DNA from: CAZKFN01 sp964552035
Lineage (GTDB): Bacteria; Bacteroidota; Bacteroidia; Flavobacteriales_E; Vicingaceae
Length of the DNA: 17,167 nt
Direction: 5' to 3'
Assembly (NCBI GenBank): GCA_964552035.1
Contig: CAZKFN010000043.1
Location: 1-17,167 of the forward strand
The position numbers were made by a program, and so were the translations under genes. The notes beneath the pieces were generated by a model. That model was given only the letters and a program-made list of their open reading frames with translations. It was not told where the DNA came from and did not search any database. Below, one piece after another: positions 7,366 to 14,244 of this stretch; the first letter of the stretch is position 1, and every line of letters starts with the position of its first letter.

Positions 7366-8121
7366 ATGGATAAAGAAAGATTAAAAAATTACATCATCTT
7401 ATTAGGTGATAATTCAATGGTTTTAGCTCATCGCCTAAGTGAGCTTTGCGGTCATGGTCCTGAACTGGAAACAGACATTGCATTGACGAATTTATCTCTA
7501 GACCTTTTTGGTCAAGTGAGGTATTATTTTCAATATGCTGCCGATTTAGCAGGAGGAGATACTACCGAAGATGATGTAGCTATGCTCCGCTTAGAACATG
7601 AATATAGGAATGCCTTGTTGGTAGAACAACCCAACAAAGATTTTTCTTATGTGATTGCTAGACAGTTTTTTTACGACGTTTTCCATAAATCTTTAATGGA
7701 ATCTCTAGTGAATAGCACTGACGATAGGTTGGCAGCTATTGCTCGAAAATCTATCAAAGAGGTAGCTTATCACCTTGATTTTTCTTCACTTTGGATGAAA
7801 AGGCTGGGTGATGGTACGGATGAAAGTAATGAACGACTGCAAAATGCTATTAATGAACTGTGGCCTTTTACAATGGATTTGTTTGTAATAACAGAGGAGG
7901 AAAAATGGGCAGCAGAAAATAAAATAGGTCCTGATTTGAACAAAATGAAGGACTTATTTGTACAAAAGGTAGAAGATGTTTGCATAGAAGCTAATATAGC
8001 TATACCGGAAGATGTAGTTTTTATTAATGGCGGAAAGATGGGCAGGCATTCAGAGTACATGGGGTATATTTTAAATGAATTCCAGTTTATGCAAAGAACT
8101 TATCCCAATATGAAGTGGTAA
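7366..8121 (+). CDS. paaC: Phenylacetyl-CoA epoxidase structural subunit PaaC
   Basis: This 251-residue protein has a ferritin-like four-helix fold and matches PaaC in length and key segments: LGDNSMVLAHRLSELCGHGPELE near the start, ALTNLSLDLFGQVR, and KEVAYHLDFSSLWMKRLGDGT in the middle. PaaC resembles PaaA but is the non-catalytic partner in the (PaaAC) core and is needed for activity and substrate binding. It sits between paaB (2 bp away) and paaD (12 bp away) in the operon. Nothing unusual was seen. Confidence 0.94.
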   Translation: MDKERLKNYIILLGDNSMVLAHRLSELCGHGPELETDIALTNLSLDLFGQVRYYFQYAADLAGGDTTEDDVAMLRLEHEYRNALLVEQPNKDFSYVIARQFFYDVFHKSLMESLVNSTDDRLAAIARKSIKEVAYHLDFSSLWMKRLGDGTDESNERLQNAINELWPFTMDLFVITEEEKWAAENKIGPDLNKMKDLFVQKVEDVCIEANIAIPEDVVFINGGKMGRHSEYMGYILNEFQFMQRTYPNMKW

Positions 8122-8133
8122 TACTATAAAATA

Positions 8134-8622
8134 ATGAGGACAATTCAGGACATAAAAAATATTTTGCAATCTGTGAGTGATCCTGAGATTCCCGTACTGT
8201 CAATTATGGATATGGGAATTGTTCAGGAGGTAGAAAGTCGACCTGATGGTTCTTATTTAATTTCCATAATTCCTACCTATTCTGGTTGTCCAGCTATGGA
8301 TACTATTGCAGATGATATTTTAATCGAACTATCCAAGGAAGGGATTAATGCAGAAGTTAAACAAGTGTTAACACCACCTTGGACTACCGATATGATTACT
8401 AAAAAGGGTAGAAAAGCTCTGGAAGATTATGGTATAGCAGCCCCTTTGGAGGCCAATGCAGATAAAGCAGCTTTAAGGGGAGAAGCGCATCATGTTCAAT
8501 GCCTTAATTGTGGCTCAACTAATACCATTATGGTAAGCCAATTTGGATCTACACCTTGCAAAGCTTTGTTTAAATGTAAGGATTGTCACGAGCCTTTTGA
8601 TTACTTTAAGTGTTTAAAATAA
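8134..8622 (+). CDS. paaD: PaaD, MIP18-type Fe-S maturation factor with C-terminal zinc ribbon
   Basis: At 162 residues it is usual for PaaD. The N-terminal MIP18/DUF59 domain (~5-80) contains DPEIPVLSIMDMGIV and the conserved cysteine C52 in YSGCPAMD. The C-terminal part is a small zinc ribbon with C123-x2-C126 and C148-x2-C151, plus C142 and C160. PaaD is not part of the epoxidase itself. Proteins of this fold assist iron-sulfur assembly, and PaaD is thought to mature the PaaE 2Fe-2S cluster or otherwise enable the complex; the precise target is inferred from the literature rather than shown here. paaG starts 7 bp downstream. Confidence 0.93.
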   Translation: MRTIQDIKNILQSVSDPEIPVLSIMDMGIVQEVESRPDGSYLISIIPTYSGCPAMDTIADDILIELSKEGINAEVKQVLTPPWTTDMITKKGRKALEDYGIAAPLEANADKAALRGEAHHVQCLNCGSTNTIMVSQFGSTPCKALFKCKDCHEPFDYFKCLK

Positions 8623-8629
8623 AAATTGA

Positions 8630-9412
8630 ATGAGCAATATAATTGTTAAGACTATTAAAGATGGAATAGCAAGGCTTACTTTGAATCGCCCTGAAGTGTT
8701 TAATAGCTTTAATAGAGAGATGGCCTTGACATTTCAAAATGCCTTGGATGAGTGTGGTAAGGATGATAAGGTGAGACTTATTATAGTTAGAGGAGAAGGT
8801 AAAGCTTTTTCTGCCGGACAAGACTTAAAAGAAGTAACCGACCAAAAGGAAAATCCAGGATTTAAAAAGATTCTAGAAGAACATTATGGGCCAATTATTC
8901 AGAAAATTAGATATACAGAAAAACCTATATTATCGGTAGTGAATGGAGTTGCTGCTGGAGCAGGAGCTAATATCGCACTGGCTTGTGACATTGTTGTAGC
9001 TATAGAAACTGCCTCCTTTATTCAAGCTTTTAGTGGAATTGGCTTAATTCCCGATAGTGCAGGAACATTTTTTTTACCAAGATTAATAGGCTTTCAAAAA
9101 GCTTCAGCTCTGGCAATGTTGGGTGATAAAGTTTCAGCAAATGAAGCGGAGCAAATGGGAATGATTTATAAATCTTTTGCTCCAGAGGTGTTTGAAGAAG
9201 AGGTGGAAAAATTAGTCCATAAATTAGCCAACATGCCTACAAAAGGACTTGTTCTCACTAAAAAAGCACTAAACGAAACTTATAACAATAATTTAAATCA
9301 GCAATTAGCATTGGAGTCTAAGCTTCAAATTATGGCAAGTGAAACAGAAGATTACCATGAGGGAGTGGCAGCTTTTGTAGAAAAGAGAAAGCCTAATTTT
9401 AAGGGAAAATAA
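8630..9412 (+). CDS. paaG: 1,2-epoxyphenylacetyl-CoA isomerase PaaG (crotonase family)
   Basis: This 260-residue crotonase-fold enzyme has CoA/oxyanion segments FSAGQDLKEV (60-69) and NGVAAGAGANIALACD (105-120), and an acidic residue D142 in LIPDSAGTFFLPRL, where PaaG carries its catalytic aspartate. It isomerises the ring epoxide to oxepin-CoA and can also shift the double bond in the later pathway. The AGQDL form and D142 favour PaaG over the hydratase PaaF. It is the last gene of the first paa operon. The next gene is convergent, and the remaining paa genes resume 687 bp later. Confidence 0.9.
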   Translation: MSNIIVKTIKDGIARLTLNRPEVFNSFNREMALTFQNALDECGKDDKVRLIIVRGEGKAFSAGQDLKEVTDQKENPGFKKILEEHYGPIIQKIRYTEKPILSVVNGVAAGAGANIALACDIVVAIETASFIQAFSGIGLIPDSAGTFFLPRLIGFQKASALAMLGDKVSANEAEQMGMIYKSFAPEVFEEEVEKLVHKLANMPTKGLVLTKKALNETYNNNLNQQLALESKLQIMASETEDYHEGVAAFVEKRKPNFKGK

Positions 9413-9422
9413 TTCAAGAAAT

Positions 9423-9444
9423 AAAATAGAAAGCAGTCTATTTT
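9423..9444. terminator. Weak hairpin between convergent paaG and the TonB-domain gene
   Basis: AAAATAGA (9423-9430) and TCTATTTT (9437-9444) form a perfect 8-bp inverted repeat around a 6-nt loop in the 25-bp convergent gap. Each arm would end in a short T-run for the strand reading into it, so it could end both transcripts, but the stem is AT-rich and weak. Confidence 0.4.
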
Positions 9445-9869
9445 CCTATGTTAAATTCCCAAGGGACAACAATGTGAGATGCTACCTTTTTTCCATCTTT
9501 TTCAGCTGGAATCCATTGGTCTAATTTCCAAAATGCATCTAAAGCGGCTTGATCCATAGCTTCTTCTACACCTTGAATAATGCTGTAATCTATGGCTTTC
9601 CCATCTGCGCCAATAGTACATTTTACATAAACAGTTCCCGATGTTGATTTTCTAGGATATTTAATTGCTTCCTTAAGTTGAAAGTATAAGGCTTCCGTAC
9701 CTCCTTGATATTTTGCGGGAGTATCAAAATTTTTAACGATTTCGACGCTATCGGCATCAAGAAGAAAACTTATTGCTTTTGCTTTACTTTTCCCACTTAT
9801 TAAAAAGAAAAGAACTAGAGAAAATAAGCCAATTGCTCTCCTTAAGGTTATTTTATAGTGTGCACTCAT
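9438..9869 (-). CDS. Small TonB C-terminal-domain protein (energy transducer TonB-like)
   Basis: This 143-residue protein has an N-terminal hydrophobic segment (~12-25, IGLFSLVLFFLISG) that could be a signal anchor or signal peptide. A TonB C-terminal domain follows (~50-143): PAKYQGGTEALYFQLKEAIKYP, GTVYVKCTIGADGKAIDYSIIQG, DQAALDAFWKLDQWIPAEKDGKK, and a final WEFN strand. In Bacteroidota such short proteins are usually periplasmic and may contact TonB-dependent receptors. The Pro-rich periplasmic spanner of true TonB is missing, so energy transduction is doubtful. It is on the opposite strand between the two paa blocks. No receptor gene is nearby and no link to phenylacetate uptake can be shown. 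Confidence 0.85.
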   Translation of the reverse strand: MSAHYKITLRRAIGLFSLVLFFLISGKSKAKAISFLLDADSVEIVKNFDTPAKYQGGTEALYFQLKEAIKYPRKSTSGTVYVKCTIGADGKAIDYSIIQGVEEAMDQAALDAFWKLDQWIPAEKDGKKVASHIVVPWEFNIGK

Positions 9870-10098
9870 AATACTATCTGTTGGTAAGCTTGAAAGGGAT
9901 AAAATTAGTTATTCTAATGCAATTTAATGTTTTATTTCTTTGGATAATTGTTTTTTAGAGGGGAATTCAACCCATTTCTTTCCTTTAATGTATTTCCAAC
10001 TCTTTATTTTTTGTAGAAGTATATTAAAAAACGACTTGTAAAACTATCTTACCTTTCAACAAAATCAGTTAATTTAGACGTTTAAATATTAAAAAATT

Positions 10099-11256
10099 AT
10101 GAATGTAGGAATTATAGGAAGTGGAACCATGGGAAGTGGCATTGCTCAGGTAGCGGCGACGGCAACAGCTAAAGTAGTTCTTTTTGATGTGAGTGAGTTG
10201 GCCTTAGAAAAAAGCAAGGCAGCTTTAGCCAAAATAATGAACCGTTTGGTTGAAAAGCAGAGAGTTAGTGCAGAAAAAGCAAAAGAAATACAAGAAAATA
10301 TTAGCTACACTACTGCTTTAGGGGATTTAAATAAAAGTGATTTAATCATTGAAGCAATTGTCGAGAATTTAGAAGTAAAAAATAAAGTTTTTAAAGATTT
10401 AGAACAACATATTTCTAAAGAATGTATTGTAGCTTCTAACACTTCCTCCTTGTCTATCGCCTCATTAGCAGCCTCATTGGAGCATTCAGAACGTTTTATT
10501 GGAGTACATTTTTTTAATCCAGCACCTTTGATGAAATTGGTAGAGGTCATCCCTGCCATACAAACCTCTGAAGGTGTTTTAAACACAACTAAAAGGATAA
10601 TCGCTGATTGGGGAAAGGTAGTGGTTCAAGTAAAAGATACCCCTGGTTTTATTGTCAATAAAGTAGCTCGACCTTTTTACGGAGAAGCCTTGCGAATTTA
10701 CGAAGAAGGCTTAGCTGATTTTGCCACCATAGATTGGGCGTTAAAAAGTTTAGGGGGCTTTAGAATGGGTCCTTTTGAGCTGATGGATTTTATTGGAAAT
10801 GATGTTAATTATACCGTAACAGAAACTGTATTTAAAGCTTTTTATTACGATGGGCGTTATAAACCGTCCTTTACCCAAAAGCGTTTATCAGAAGCTGGAT
10901 ATTTGGGAAGAAAGAGCGGAAGAGGTTATTATAATTACACAGCTGGTATAACTGAAGTTCAACCTAATGAAGACAAAAACTTAGGACAAATGATAGTGGA
11001 TAGGGTATTAATTATGCTCATCAATGAGGCAGCTGATACCTTGTATTTAAATATTGCCACAGCCCACGATATTGATTTGGCCATGACCAATGGGGTAAAT
11101 TATCCTAAAGGACTCTTGCAGTGGGCCAATGAAATTGGAATTCAAACCTGTGTCCGGCGAATGGATAAGCTTTTTGAAAATTATCATGAAGAACGGTACA
11201 GATGTAGTCCGATTCTAAGAAAAATGGCTCAACAAAATTTGCGATTTGAACTTTAA
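10099..11256 (+). CDS. paaH: 3-hydroxyacyl-CoA (3-hydroxyadipyl-CoA) dehydrogenase PaaH
   Basis: This 385-residue enzyme starts with a Rossmann NAD-binding motif GSGTMG (7-12). Catalytic positions match the 3-hydroxyacyl-CoA dehydrogenase family with a constant offset of 21 from the human enzyme numbering: S116, H137 (GVHFFNP), E149 and N187 (PGFIVNKVARPF). The first C-terminal helical domain spans ~185-285, and a second copy of that domain (~290-380) completes the protein. It is shorter than E. coli PaaH (about 475), a size I believe is common in Bacteroidota. In this context it should oxidise 3-hydroxyadipyl-CoA to 3-oxoadipyl-CoA, but general beta-oxidation is also possible. The paaI ATG is 11 bp after its stop. 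A possible weak -7 element TACCTTTC lies at 10050-10057. Confidence 0.9.
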   Translation: MNVGIIGSGTMGSGIAQVAATATAKVVLFDVSELALEKSKAALAKIMNRLVEKQRVSAEKAKEIQENISYTTALGDLNKSDLIIEAIVENLEVKNKVFKDLEQHISKECIVASNTSSLSIASLAASLEHSERFIGVHFFNPAPLMKLVEVIPAIQTSEGVLNTTKRIIADWGKVVVQVKDTPGFIVNKVARPFYGEALRIYEEGLADFATIDWALKSLGGFRMGPFELMDFIGNDVNYTVTETVFKAFYYDGRYKPSFTQKRLSEAGYLGRKSGRGYYNYTAGITEVQPNEDKNLGQMIVDRVLIMLINEAADTLYLNIATAHDIDLAMTNGVNYPKGLLQWANEIGIQTCVRRMDKLFENYHEERYRCSPILRKMAQQNLRFEL

Positions 11257-11267
11257 AAGCAGTGGAT

Positions 11268-11690
11268 ATGAAATCAAAGGCAGAGAAAGTATTTGAAAGC
11301 ATGATGGAAAAGGATGAGCTCTCTAAGTGGCTTGGAATAAAGCCCTTATTATTGAAAGAGGGAGAATGCCATTTGCAAATGAAGGTAAGGAAAGAAATGT
11401 TGAACGGCTTTGATATTTTACATGGTGGAGTGGCTTTTGCTTTAGCAGATTCTGCCTTGGCCTTTGCTTCGAATTCTTATGGAAGGGTTTCCCCTTTAAT
11501 TAATGGCAGCATGGTATATACTCAATCGGCTAAAGAAGGAGACCTTTTACGAGCTGAAGCTAAGGTTTTTTCATTAAGCCATAGAAAGGCAGACATCGAC
11601 GTCAACATTTATTGCAATGATGAAAAAAAAGCTTTTTATTATATGAGAGGAACGGTTTATAGAAGTTCCCAAAAGCACTCCCTTGAATAG
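11268..11690 (+). CDS. paaI: Hotdog-fold acyl-CoA thioesterase PaaI
   Basis: From the ATG at 11268 the protein has 140 residues, the same length as E. coli PaaI, and its key residues fall where expected: HGG at 52-54 and the catalytic D61 in GFDILHGGVAFALADSALA. This supports the ATG over an in-frame GTG two codons upstream (11262). PaaI hydrolyses phenylacetyl-CoA and ring-hydroxylated phenylacetyl-CoA. It is thought to free CoA when toxic dead-end intermediates build up. It is cytosolic and tetrameric in characterised homologues. It is probably co-transcribed with paaH and is the last paa gene in the window. Confidence 0.92.
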   Translation: MKSKAEKVFESMMEKDELSKWLGIKPLLLKEGECHLQMKVRKEMLNGFDILHGGVAFALADSALAFASNSYGRVSPLINGSMVYTQSAKEGDLLRAEAKVFSLSHRKADIDVNIYCNDEKKAFYYMRGTVYRSSQKHSLE

Positions 11691-11750
11691 TATAAATTAA
11701 CAGTCTGGTTTTTATTACACCTTTGAGTTACAGGTTGATAGATTCGATTT

Positions 11751-11758
11751 TAAATTTG
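11751..11758 (+). promoter_or_regulatory. -7 promoter element upstream of ric
   Basis: TAAATTTG matches TAnnTTTG and would start transcription near 11765, leaving a leader of about 115 nt before ric. TTTG at 11722-11725 is upstream with a 25-bp spacer, and TTG at 11735-11737 with a 13-bp spacer; neither is ideal. Confidence 0.4.
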
Positions 11759-11768
11759 AAGCAAATAA

Positions 11769-11786
11769 TTGGACAAAAACATCCAA
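11769..11786 (+). promoter_or_regulatory. Inverted repeat TTGGA-N8-TCCAA downstream of the ric -7 element
   Basis: TTGGA (11769-11773) and TCCAA (11782-11786) are perfect inverse copies around 8 bp. The site starts about where transcription from TAAATTTG at 11751 would begin, a typical place for a repressor site. Its core GGACAAAAACATCC resembles GGATAAATATGTCC upstream of paaE. The role is inferred only. Confidence 0.3.
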
Positions 11787-11879
11787 AATAGAGAAATATT
11801 GTTGAACTTTGTTACCAATTACGAGATAATCCTAAATAAACACGATATAAATAACATTTAAAATTTAACTTAAAAGCGT

Positions 11880-12611
11880 ATGGAAAATTTAGCAGAAACA
11901 AAAGTGAGTAAGATTGTTGCAAAGAATTATAAAACAGCTAAGGTTTTTAGCAGTTATGGTATTGATTTTTGCTGTAATGGTGGTATTCCATTAAGTCAAG
12001 CATGTGAAGAAAATGGTGCCGATTTAGATTTAGTTCTCCAGCAATTAGAAATTGAATTATCATCGGAGGATAAGGACGATGTAAAAAACTATTCAATGCC
12101 TGATTTGGTAGATCATATTGAAAAAAATCACCACGATTACATTAGAAAAACAGCACCTTTATTACAAGCATATTTAGATAAGCTTTGTAGGGTTCATGGA
12201 GATAGGCATCCTGAATTGTTTGAAATAAAATCCATTTTTGATGTTTCCACAGAGTCTATGTTAAGCCATATGAATAAAGAAGAAAGTGTTTTATTTCCAT
12301 TTATTAAGGAAATGGTTGCTGGGAAAGAAGCCAACAAGGCATTTGAAACTCCACATTTTGGACATATAGATAATCCTATTGCCATGATGGAAGATGAGCA
12401 TACCGAAGAAGGCGATCGTTTTAGAGAAATCTCTAGATTGACCAATTCTTATAAGGCACCAGCTGATGGTTGTCAAACTTATAGAGTTGCATTTTCTATT
12501 CTTGAAGAATATGAACAGGATTTGCATAGACACATTCATTTAGAGAATAACATCTTATTTATAAAAGCGAAGCAGCTCTTTCAGGAAATGACTGCTGGAA
12601 GTCCTGCCTAA
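11880..12611 (+). CDS. ric: Iron-sulfur cluster repair di-iron protein Ric (ScdA/YtfE)
   Basis: This 243-residue protein has the two-part layout of Ric. The N-terminal ScdA_N domain (~5-60) carries the paired cysteines C31-C32 in YGIDFCCNGG. The C-terminal hemerythrin-like di-iron domain (~75-235) has candidate ligands in HHDY (H84), H105, SHMNKEE (H130, E134), EDEH (H174), and HRHIHLE (H217, E222). Ric repairs iron-sulfur clusters damaged by nitric oxide or oxidants and may donate iron or handle NO. It lies downstream of the paa genes but has its own promoter-like element and leader, so the link to paa may be positional only. The 2Fe-2S protein PaaE and di-iron PaaA are plausible beneficiaries, but that is speculation. 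Confidence 0.93.
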   Translation: MENLAETKVSKIVAKNYKTAKVFSSYGIDFCCNGGIPLSQACEENGADLDLVLQQLEIELSSEDKDDVKNYSMPDLVDHIEKNHHDYIRKTAPLLQAYLDKLCRVHGDRHPELFEIKSIFDVSTESMLSHMNKEESVLFPFIKEMVAGKEANKAFETPHFGHIDNPIAMMEDEHTEEGDRFREISRLTNSYKAPADGCQTYRVAFSILEEYEQDLHRHIHLENNILFIKAKQLFQEMTAGSPA

Positions 12612-12621
12612 AGTTTTTCTT

Positions 12622-12713
12622 GAACCCTTGAGCAGGTTTCTTATCTTTTCTAGGTTACTAATTATTACAGTTGATTATATTACAGTTGATTAGATGCTCA
12701 AGGGTTCTTTTTT
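12622..12713 (+). terminator. Terminator after ric with a 13-bp perfect stem and 60-nt loop
   Basis: GAACCCTTGAGCA (12622-12634) and TGCTCAAGGGTTC (12695-12707) are perfect inverse copies, and the right arm is followed by six T (12708-12713). Only the plus strand has the T-run, so it should end ric transcription. The loop, at 60 nt, is unusually long and contains a tandem duplication. It lies 11 bp after the ric stop. Confidence 0.7.
12664..12692 (+). repeat. Tandem direct repeat, 14 bp with 15-bp period, in the terminator loop
   Basis: ATTACAGTTGATTA occurs at 12664-12677 and again at 12679-12692 with no mismatch. Each copy holds TACAGTTG, one base away from a TAnnTTTG promoter element, so the repeat might double as nadA promoter or operator; equally it may be simple replication slippage. 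Confidence 0.85.
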
Positions 12714-12748
12714 ATCTTCTTATTAAATTACTTTAAAGCTACGCTATT

Positions 12749-13681
12749 ATGGAACAATCAGAAATGAAAACTGCCATTCGCCAAATGTTAAAAGAGAAAA
12801 ACGCCGTTCTTTTAGCCCATTATTATCAACGGGAAGAAATTCAAGAAATAGCTGATTTTGTTGGAGATAGTTTAAATTTAGCCAAACAGGCAGCGGAGAC
12901 TGATGCAGATATCATCGTCTTTTCTGGTGTACATTTTATGGCAGAAACGGCTAAAATTATCAATCCTAATAAAAAGGTACTACTCCCTGATTTGCAGGCA
13001 GGTTGTTCACTTGCTGATGGCTGTCCTCCAGATAAATTCGCTGAATTTTTAAAAAAATATCCTGATCACAAGGTGGTTACTTACGTTAATTGTTCTGCAG
13101 AAGTAAAAGCAATGAGCGATTATATCTGTACTTCTTCTAACGCGGTTAGCATTATACAGTCTTTTCCTGAAAATCAAAAAATAATTTTTGCCCCTGACAA
13201 AAACTTAGGGTTATACCTTAAAAAAGTAAGTGGTAGAGATTTAGTACTATGGGAGGGGAGTTGTGTTGTCCATGAAGCTTTTAGCTTAGAAAAATTGGTA
13301 GCCTTAATGAAAGAACATCCTACTACTGAGCTTATAGCCCATCCTGAAAGCGAGCCTCATATTTTGCAAATTGCCAAATTTGTAGGATCAACAGCCAAAT
13401 TAATTCGCTATGTTAAAGAATCTCCTTCAGATTCATTTATTATTGCTACAGAAGCAGGAATTTTATATAAAATGCAGCAAGAAGTGCCTGAAAAAATATT
13501 GATTCCTGCTCCAGCTGAAGAGGACAATACTTGTGCTTGTAGCGAATGTGCATTTATGAAAGTAAATACTTTAGAAAAAGTTTACAATTGCTTAAAATAT
13601 GAAACTCCTGAAATACTGATGGATTCTACTTTGCAGCAGAAAGCTTTGAAGCCACTTGAGCGAATGTTGAGTTTTGAATGA
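12749..13681 (+). CDS. nadA: Quinolinate synthase NadA
   Basis: This 310-residue protein makes quinolinate from iminoaspartate and dihydroxyacetone phosphate in de novo NAD synthesis, using an oxygen-sensitive 4Fe-4S cluster. The family motifs AHYYQREEIQEIADFVGDS (23-41) and SGVHFMAETAKI (59-70) are present. Cluster cysteines are expected at C86 (AGCSLADGC), C172 (EGSCVVHE) and in the cluster C262/C264/C267 (TCACSECAFM), where C267 is the likeliest ligand. Spacing is close to that of the short bacterial form. The partner nadB and nadC are not in the window. It has no clear TAnnTTTG promoter of its own. The start is separated from ric by the long-loop terminator. Confidence 0.95.
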   Translation: MEQSEMKTAIRQMLKEKNAVLLAHYYQREEIQEIADFVGDSLNLAKQAAETDADIIVFSGVHFMAETAKIINPNKKVLLPDLQAGCSLADGCPPDKFAEFLKKYPDHKVVTYVNCSAEVKAMSDYICTSSNAVSIIQSFPENQKIIFAPDKNLGLYLKKVSGRDLVLWEGSCVVHEAFSLEKLVALMKEHPTTELIAHPESEPHILQIAKFVGSTAKLIRYVKESPSDSFIIATEAGILYKMQQEVPEKILIPAPAEEDNTCACSECAFMKVNTLEKVYNCLKYETPEILMDSTLQQKALKPLERMLSFE

Positions 13682-14243
13682 AACTGAGGTTAATTCTTAA
13701 AAGTTAAAATTTTCAAATTCATTAAATATTTTATGTTATAATATCGCTTTACATTGTTCTTATAATTGAATATTTAATTATAAAAGAGCGTCGAATAACG
13801 AAATTTATTCCAAAATCTTACAATATTGTAAAAGATAAACTTCAATTTACCTTTTATTTTATGCAGTTTTAATGGTACTAAAATAGGGAGTTACAGCTTA
13901 GTATAATTTTAGGAAGACTTGTAATGGATTTATTTTCAGTAGTTTATTTTTATATTGTAATGATAAGTCTAAAATAAAATATACTTAGAAATCTCTTTTT
14001 GTATAAATACAGCATTTAGTTGGTATTACCAGTAAATTATTAATACATTTGGGTAGCCTTGTAAAAATAAATAGAAGAAAGAAAATAAAGAGAATTATAA
14101 TTGATCATCGATTAAGAATATATTTAATATCAATTGTGCAATGAATTCAATGTGGGAAATGGCTTAGATTTAGTTTGTGTTGATTTATTTATTATTTATT
14201 TAGCAATTTGCCACAAGAAGCCCCCCAAGTCCTTGGGGGGTTT
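13682..14243. other. AT-rich intergenic region (562 bp) with palindromes and an orphan promoter
   Basis: No ORF of useful length is present. I see an 8-bp inverted repeat (TTATAATT 13760-13767 with AATTATAA 13776-13783), a perfect 14-bp palindrome TTACAATATTGTAA (13818-13831), a promoter-like pair at 14020-14051, and a GC-rich hairpin at the far end. No typical terminator follows nadA. No tRNA or known riboswitch was recognised. Confidence 0.6.
14020..14051 (+). promoter_or_regulatory. Orphan Bacteroidota promoter (TTG-N21-TACATTTG)
   Basis: TTG at 14020-14022 and TACATTTG at 14044-14051, 21 bp apart, form a good consensus promoter reading toward the hairpin at 14217-14244. No gene starts downstream on this strand. 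Confidence 0.45.
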
Positions 14244-14244
14244 C
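14058..14244 (+). ncRNA. Candidate small RNA of about 185 nt
   Basis: The interval runs from the predicted start of the orphan promoter to the end of a strong hairpin. It has only trivial ORFs, the clearest an 8-codon one at 14141-14167 (MNSMWEMA). An internal 7-bp stem is possible (AATTGAT 14099-14105 with ATCAATT 14129-14135). No known RNA family was recognised. The hairpin may equally belong to the convergent acetyltransferase gene, in which case no RNA need exist. Confidence 0.25.
14217..14244. terminator. GC-rich hairpin terminator between nadA region and the acetyltransferase
   Basis: CCCCCCAA (14221-14228) and TTGGGGGG (14233-14240) pair around a 4-nt loop, and flanking GAAG/TTTC extend the stem to 12 bp with one G-T pair. 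It touches the acetyltransferase stop codon. Neither side has a long T-run, but both are T-containing, so it may act in both directions. Confidence 0.65.

Noticed and set aside
8630..9412. Alternative call as hydratase PaaF
   Set aside because: The AGQDL segment and the aspartate at 142 fit PaaG; a hydratase would be expected to show the paired catalytic glutamates.
10305..10586. 93-codon minus-strand ORF within paaH
   Set aside because: paaH has intact catalytic residues in the plus frame; this is a shadow.
11262..11690. GTG start for paaI at 11262
   Set aside because: The ATG two codons later gives the exact family length and places the catalytic Asp at position 61.
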